DNA from: Chloroflexota bacterium
GTDB taxonomy: Bacteria > Chloroflexota > Limnocylindria > Limnocylindrales > CSP1-4
NCBI GenBank assembly: GCA_003171035.1
Contig: PMXR01000072.1
Span: 1 to 32,601 of the forward strand
Length of the DNA: 32,601 nucleotides
Direction of reading: 5' to 3'
Below are positions 31,808 to 32,601 of the stretch, piece by piece (within the stretch, counting starts at the first letter, position 1; each line of letters opens with the position of its first letter). Under the pieces are notes generated by a model, which did not search any database, was not told the DNA's origin, and saw nothing but the letters and a program-made list of their open reading frames with translations. A program made the position numbers and the translations under genes.

Positions 31808-32506
31808 GTGACCAACGCCGCGCGAACGCTCGCGAATCTCCCTGATCCTGAGGCGCTGCTTTTCGATCTCGACGGCACGCTCGTCGACACCGTCCCTGTC
31901 AGGGCGGAGGCGTGGCGACGGGCGTTCGCCGGGATCGGCCTGGCGATCGATCCGGCAATTCTGCCGCGGTACATGGGCTCGGACGGCCGCTGGCTGGCCG
32001 GCGAAATCGGCCGGGCCGCCGGGCGCGAGCTGGATTGGGCGGCGCGCGACGAACTCGACCGCTCATCCGGCGCGATCTTCGATGAACTCAACGCGTCGCC
32101 GGCGGTCCTTCCCGGCGCGACCGAACTGCTGACCCTGCTCGAGGCCGGCAGCCTGACGTTCGCGATCGCGACCGCGAGCCAGCCCGGCCAGGTGGCGGTT
32201 TCCGTGGCTGCGTTGCGGCTGCCCGCGCCGCCACGAATCATCGACGGCGGGCACGTCGAACACGCCAAACCTGCCCCGGACCTGCTGCTGGTCGCGGCCG
32301 AGCAGGTGGGCGTGGTGCCGGCAGGTTGTTGGTACGTCGGCGACTCGGCCTGGGACATGATGGCCGGCGCCGCGGCCGGGATGACCGCCGTCGGAGTCAC
32401 GACCGGAGCCACGGACGCGGCCGGCTTGCGGGCGGCCGGTGCCGCGGTGGTTATGGCGGGACTACCGCCACTACTCGACGAACTCCGGCGGCGTGGGTTG
32501 GTCTAG
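31808..32506 (+). CDS. HAD-superfamily phosphatase (phosphoglycolate/beta-PGM-like)
   Basis: 232 residues from a GTG start, GGAG nine bases upstream. Complete HAD set: D20 nucleophile and D22 acid in LLFDLDGTLVDT, motif II T122/S124 in IATASQPG, motif III K154 in HAKPAPD, motif IV D179/D183 in YVGDSAWDMMA, with GMTAVGV following. The cap (about residues 30-95) is helical, as in phosphoglycolate phosphatase or sugar-phosphate phosphatases; which small phosphate is hydrolysed is open. It follows the YihX-like HAD by 6 bp, so two HAD phosphatases of different subgroups are co-transcribed. Its TAG shares CTAG with the convergent serpin stop. Confidence 0.92.
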   Translation: MTNAARTLANLPDPEALLFDLDGTLVDTVPVRAEAWRRAFAGIGLAIDPAILPRYMGSDGRWLAGEIGRAAGRELDWAARDELDRSSGAIFDELNASPAVLPGATELLTLLEAGSLTFAIATASQPGQVAVSVAALRLPAPPRIIDGGHVEHAKPAPDLLLVAAEQVGVVPAGCWYVGDSAWDMMAGAAAGMTAVGVTTGATDAAGLRAAGAAVVMAGLPPLLDELRRRGLV

Positions 32507-32601
32507 CTCTTCGCCGATGGATCGTCGATGCGGCCCATGAAGAGAACGGCCCCGGTCGTGTTCTCCTGAATGAGATATAGGAACGGCTTGTCGATGTGGA
32601 A
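32503..32601 (-). CDS. Serpin-family serine protease inhibitor, C-terminal fragment
   Basis: The last 32 codons and stop of a gene that begins beyond the right edge. It reads FHIDKPFLYLI, fitting position by position the serpin signature as I recall it from PROSITE (aromatic/aliphatic, x, I, D, K, P, F, L, Y, x, aliphatic), then LFMGRIDDP, the usual strand s5B and the end of the inhibitor fold (F-x-G-R-x-x-x-P). Serpins trap serine or cysteine proteases by a large conformational change; the reactive-centre loop lies further upstream, just outside the window, so the target is unknown. Bacterial serpins are scattered. Convergent with the HAD gene, their stop codons sharing CTAG (32503-32506). 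Confidence 0.9.
   Translation of the reverse strand, partial: FHIDKPFLYLIQENTTGAVLFMGRIDDPSAKS

Noticed and set aside
1-32601. tRNA, rRNA, CRISPR or mobile element
   Set aside because: No T-loop-like GGTTCGAATC cloverleaf set, no regularly spaced repeats and no transposase or integrase domains seen.

Overview
The window is high-GC bacterial DNA with densely packed genes. It has no rRNA, tRNA, CRISPR array, prophage or insertion sequence that I can see. The best guess for the host is a high-GC Chloroflexota of the Limnocylindria type; a high-GC actinobacterium is the main alternative. This guess is inference. It rests on the Thr/Pro-rich linker after the lipobox of the binding protein, frequent TTG and GTG starts, an F420-type LLM oxidoreductase, an Eis-type acetyltransferase, a very large DUF2339 membrane protein, a bacterial serpin, a YknX/MacA-type adaptor, and promoters that appear to give leaderless mRNAs.

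Layout. 1-4845 (minus strand): the start of an ABC ATPase and its HlyD/MacA-type adaptor, an arrestin-like cytoplasmic protein, a membrane-anchored secreted protein and a PLP aminotransferase. 5107-8849 (plus): a cyclic-di-GMP block with a 10-TM/GAF/EAL phosphodiesterase, a small membrane protein and a YcgR-like PilZ protein. 8977-10322: LLM flavin oxidoreductase coupled to MsrB. 10397-13033: a complete polar amino acid ABC importer. 13158-15305: an alpha/beta hydrolase and an Eis-family acetyltransferase. 15340-16875 (minus): a GT39-type membrane glycosyltransferase. 16876-17785: a repeat-rich stretch, a tiny zinc-ribbon gene and an AT-rich control region. 17786-19475 (plus): a SIMPL-like surface protein and a YihY/BrkB membrane protein. 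19472-22744 (minus): a cold-shock and RNA cluster of Csp, a GT4 glycosyltransferase, a DEAD-box helicase and a small KOW-like protein. 23423-25262: two small basic or helical proteins, a zincin and an alpha/beta hydrolase. 25347-27304 (minus): a second YihY-like protein and a multi-TM protein. 27529-31047: the DUF2339 giant. 31130-32506: two HAD phosphatases. 32503-32601 (minus): the C-terminus of a serpin.

Three start codons overlap the preceding stop as ATGA (efflux adaptor/ATPase, LLM/MsrB, permease/ATPase). Two convergent gene pairs share a CTAG so that their stop codons overlap. The observations I rate highest are: a GT4 gene whose only start consistent with its Shine-Dalgarno and family N-terminus is a non-canonical ATC; a compact A-B-A'-B' set of interleaved inverted repeats in the leader of the EAL gene; 11-bp phased TTCAGG repeats in front of the efflux operon; a divergent pair of apparently leaderless promoters; and exact 113-residue repeats inside the DUF2339 protein.
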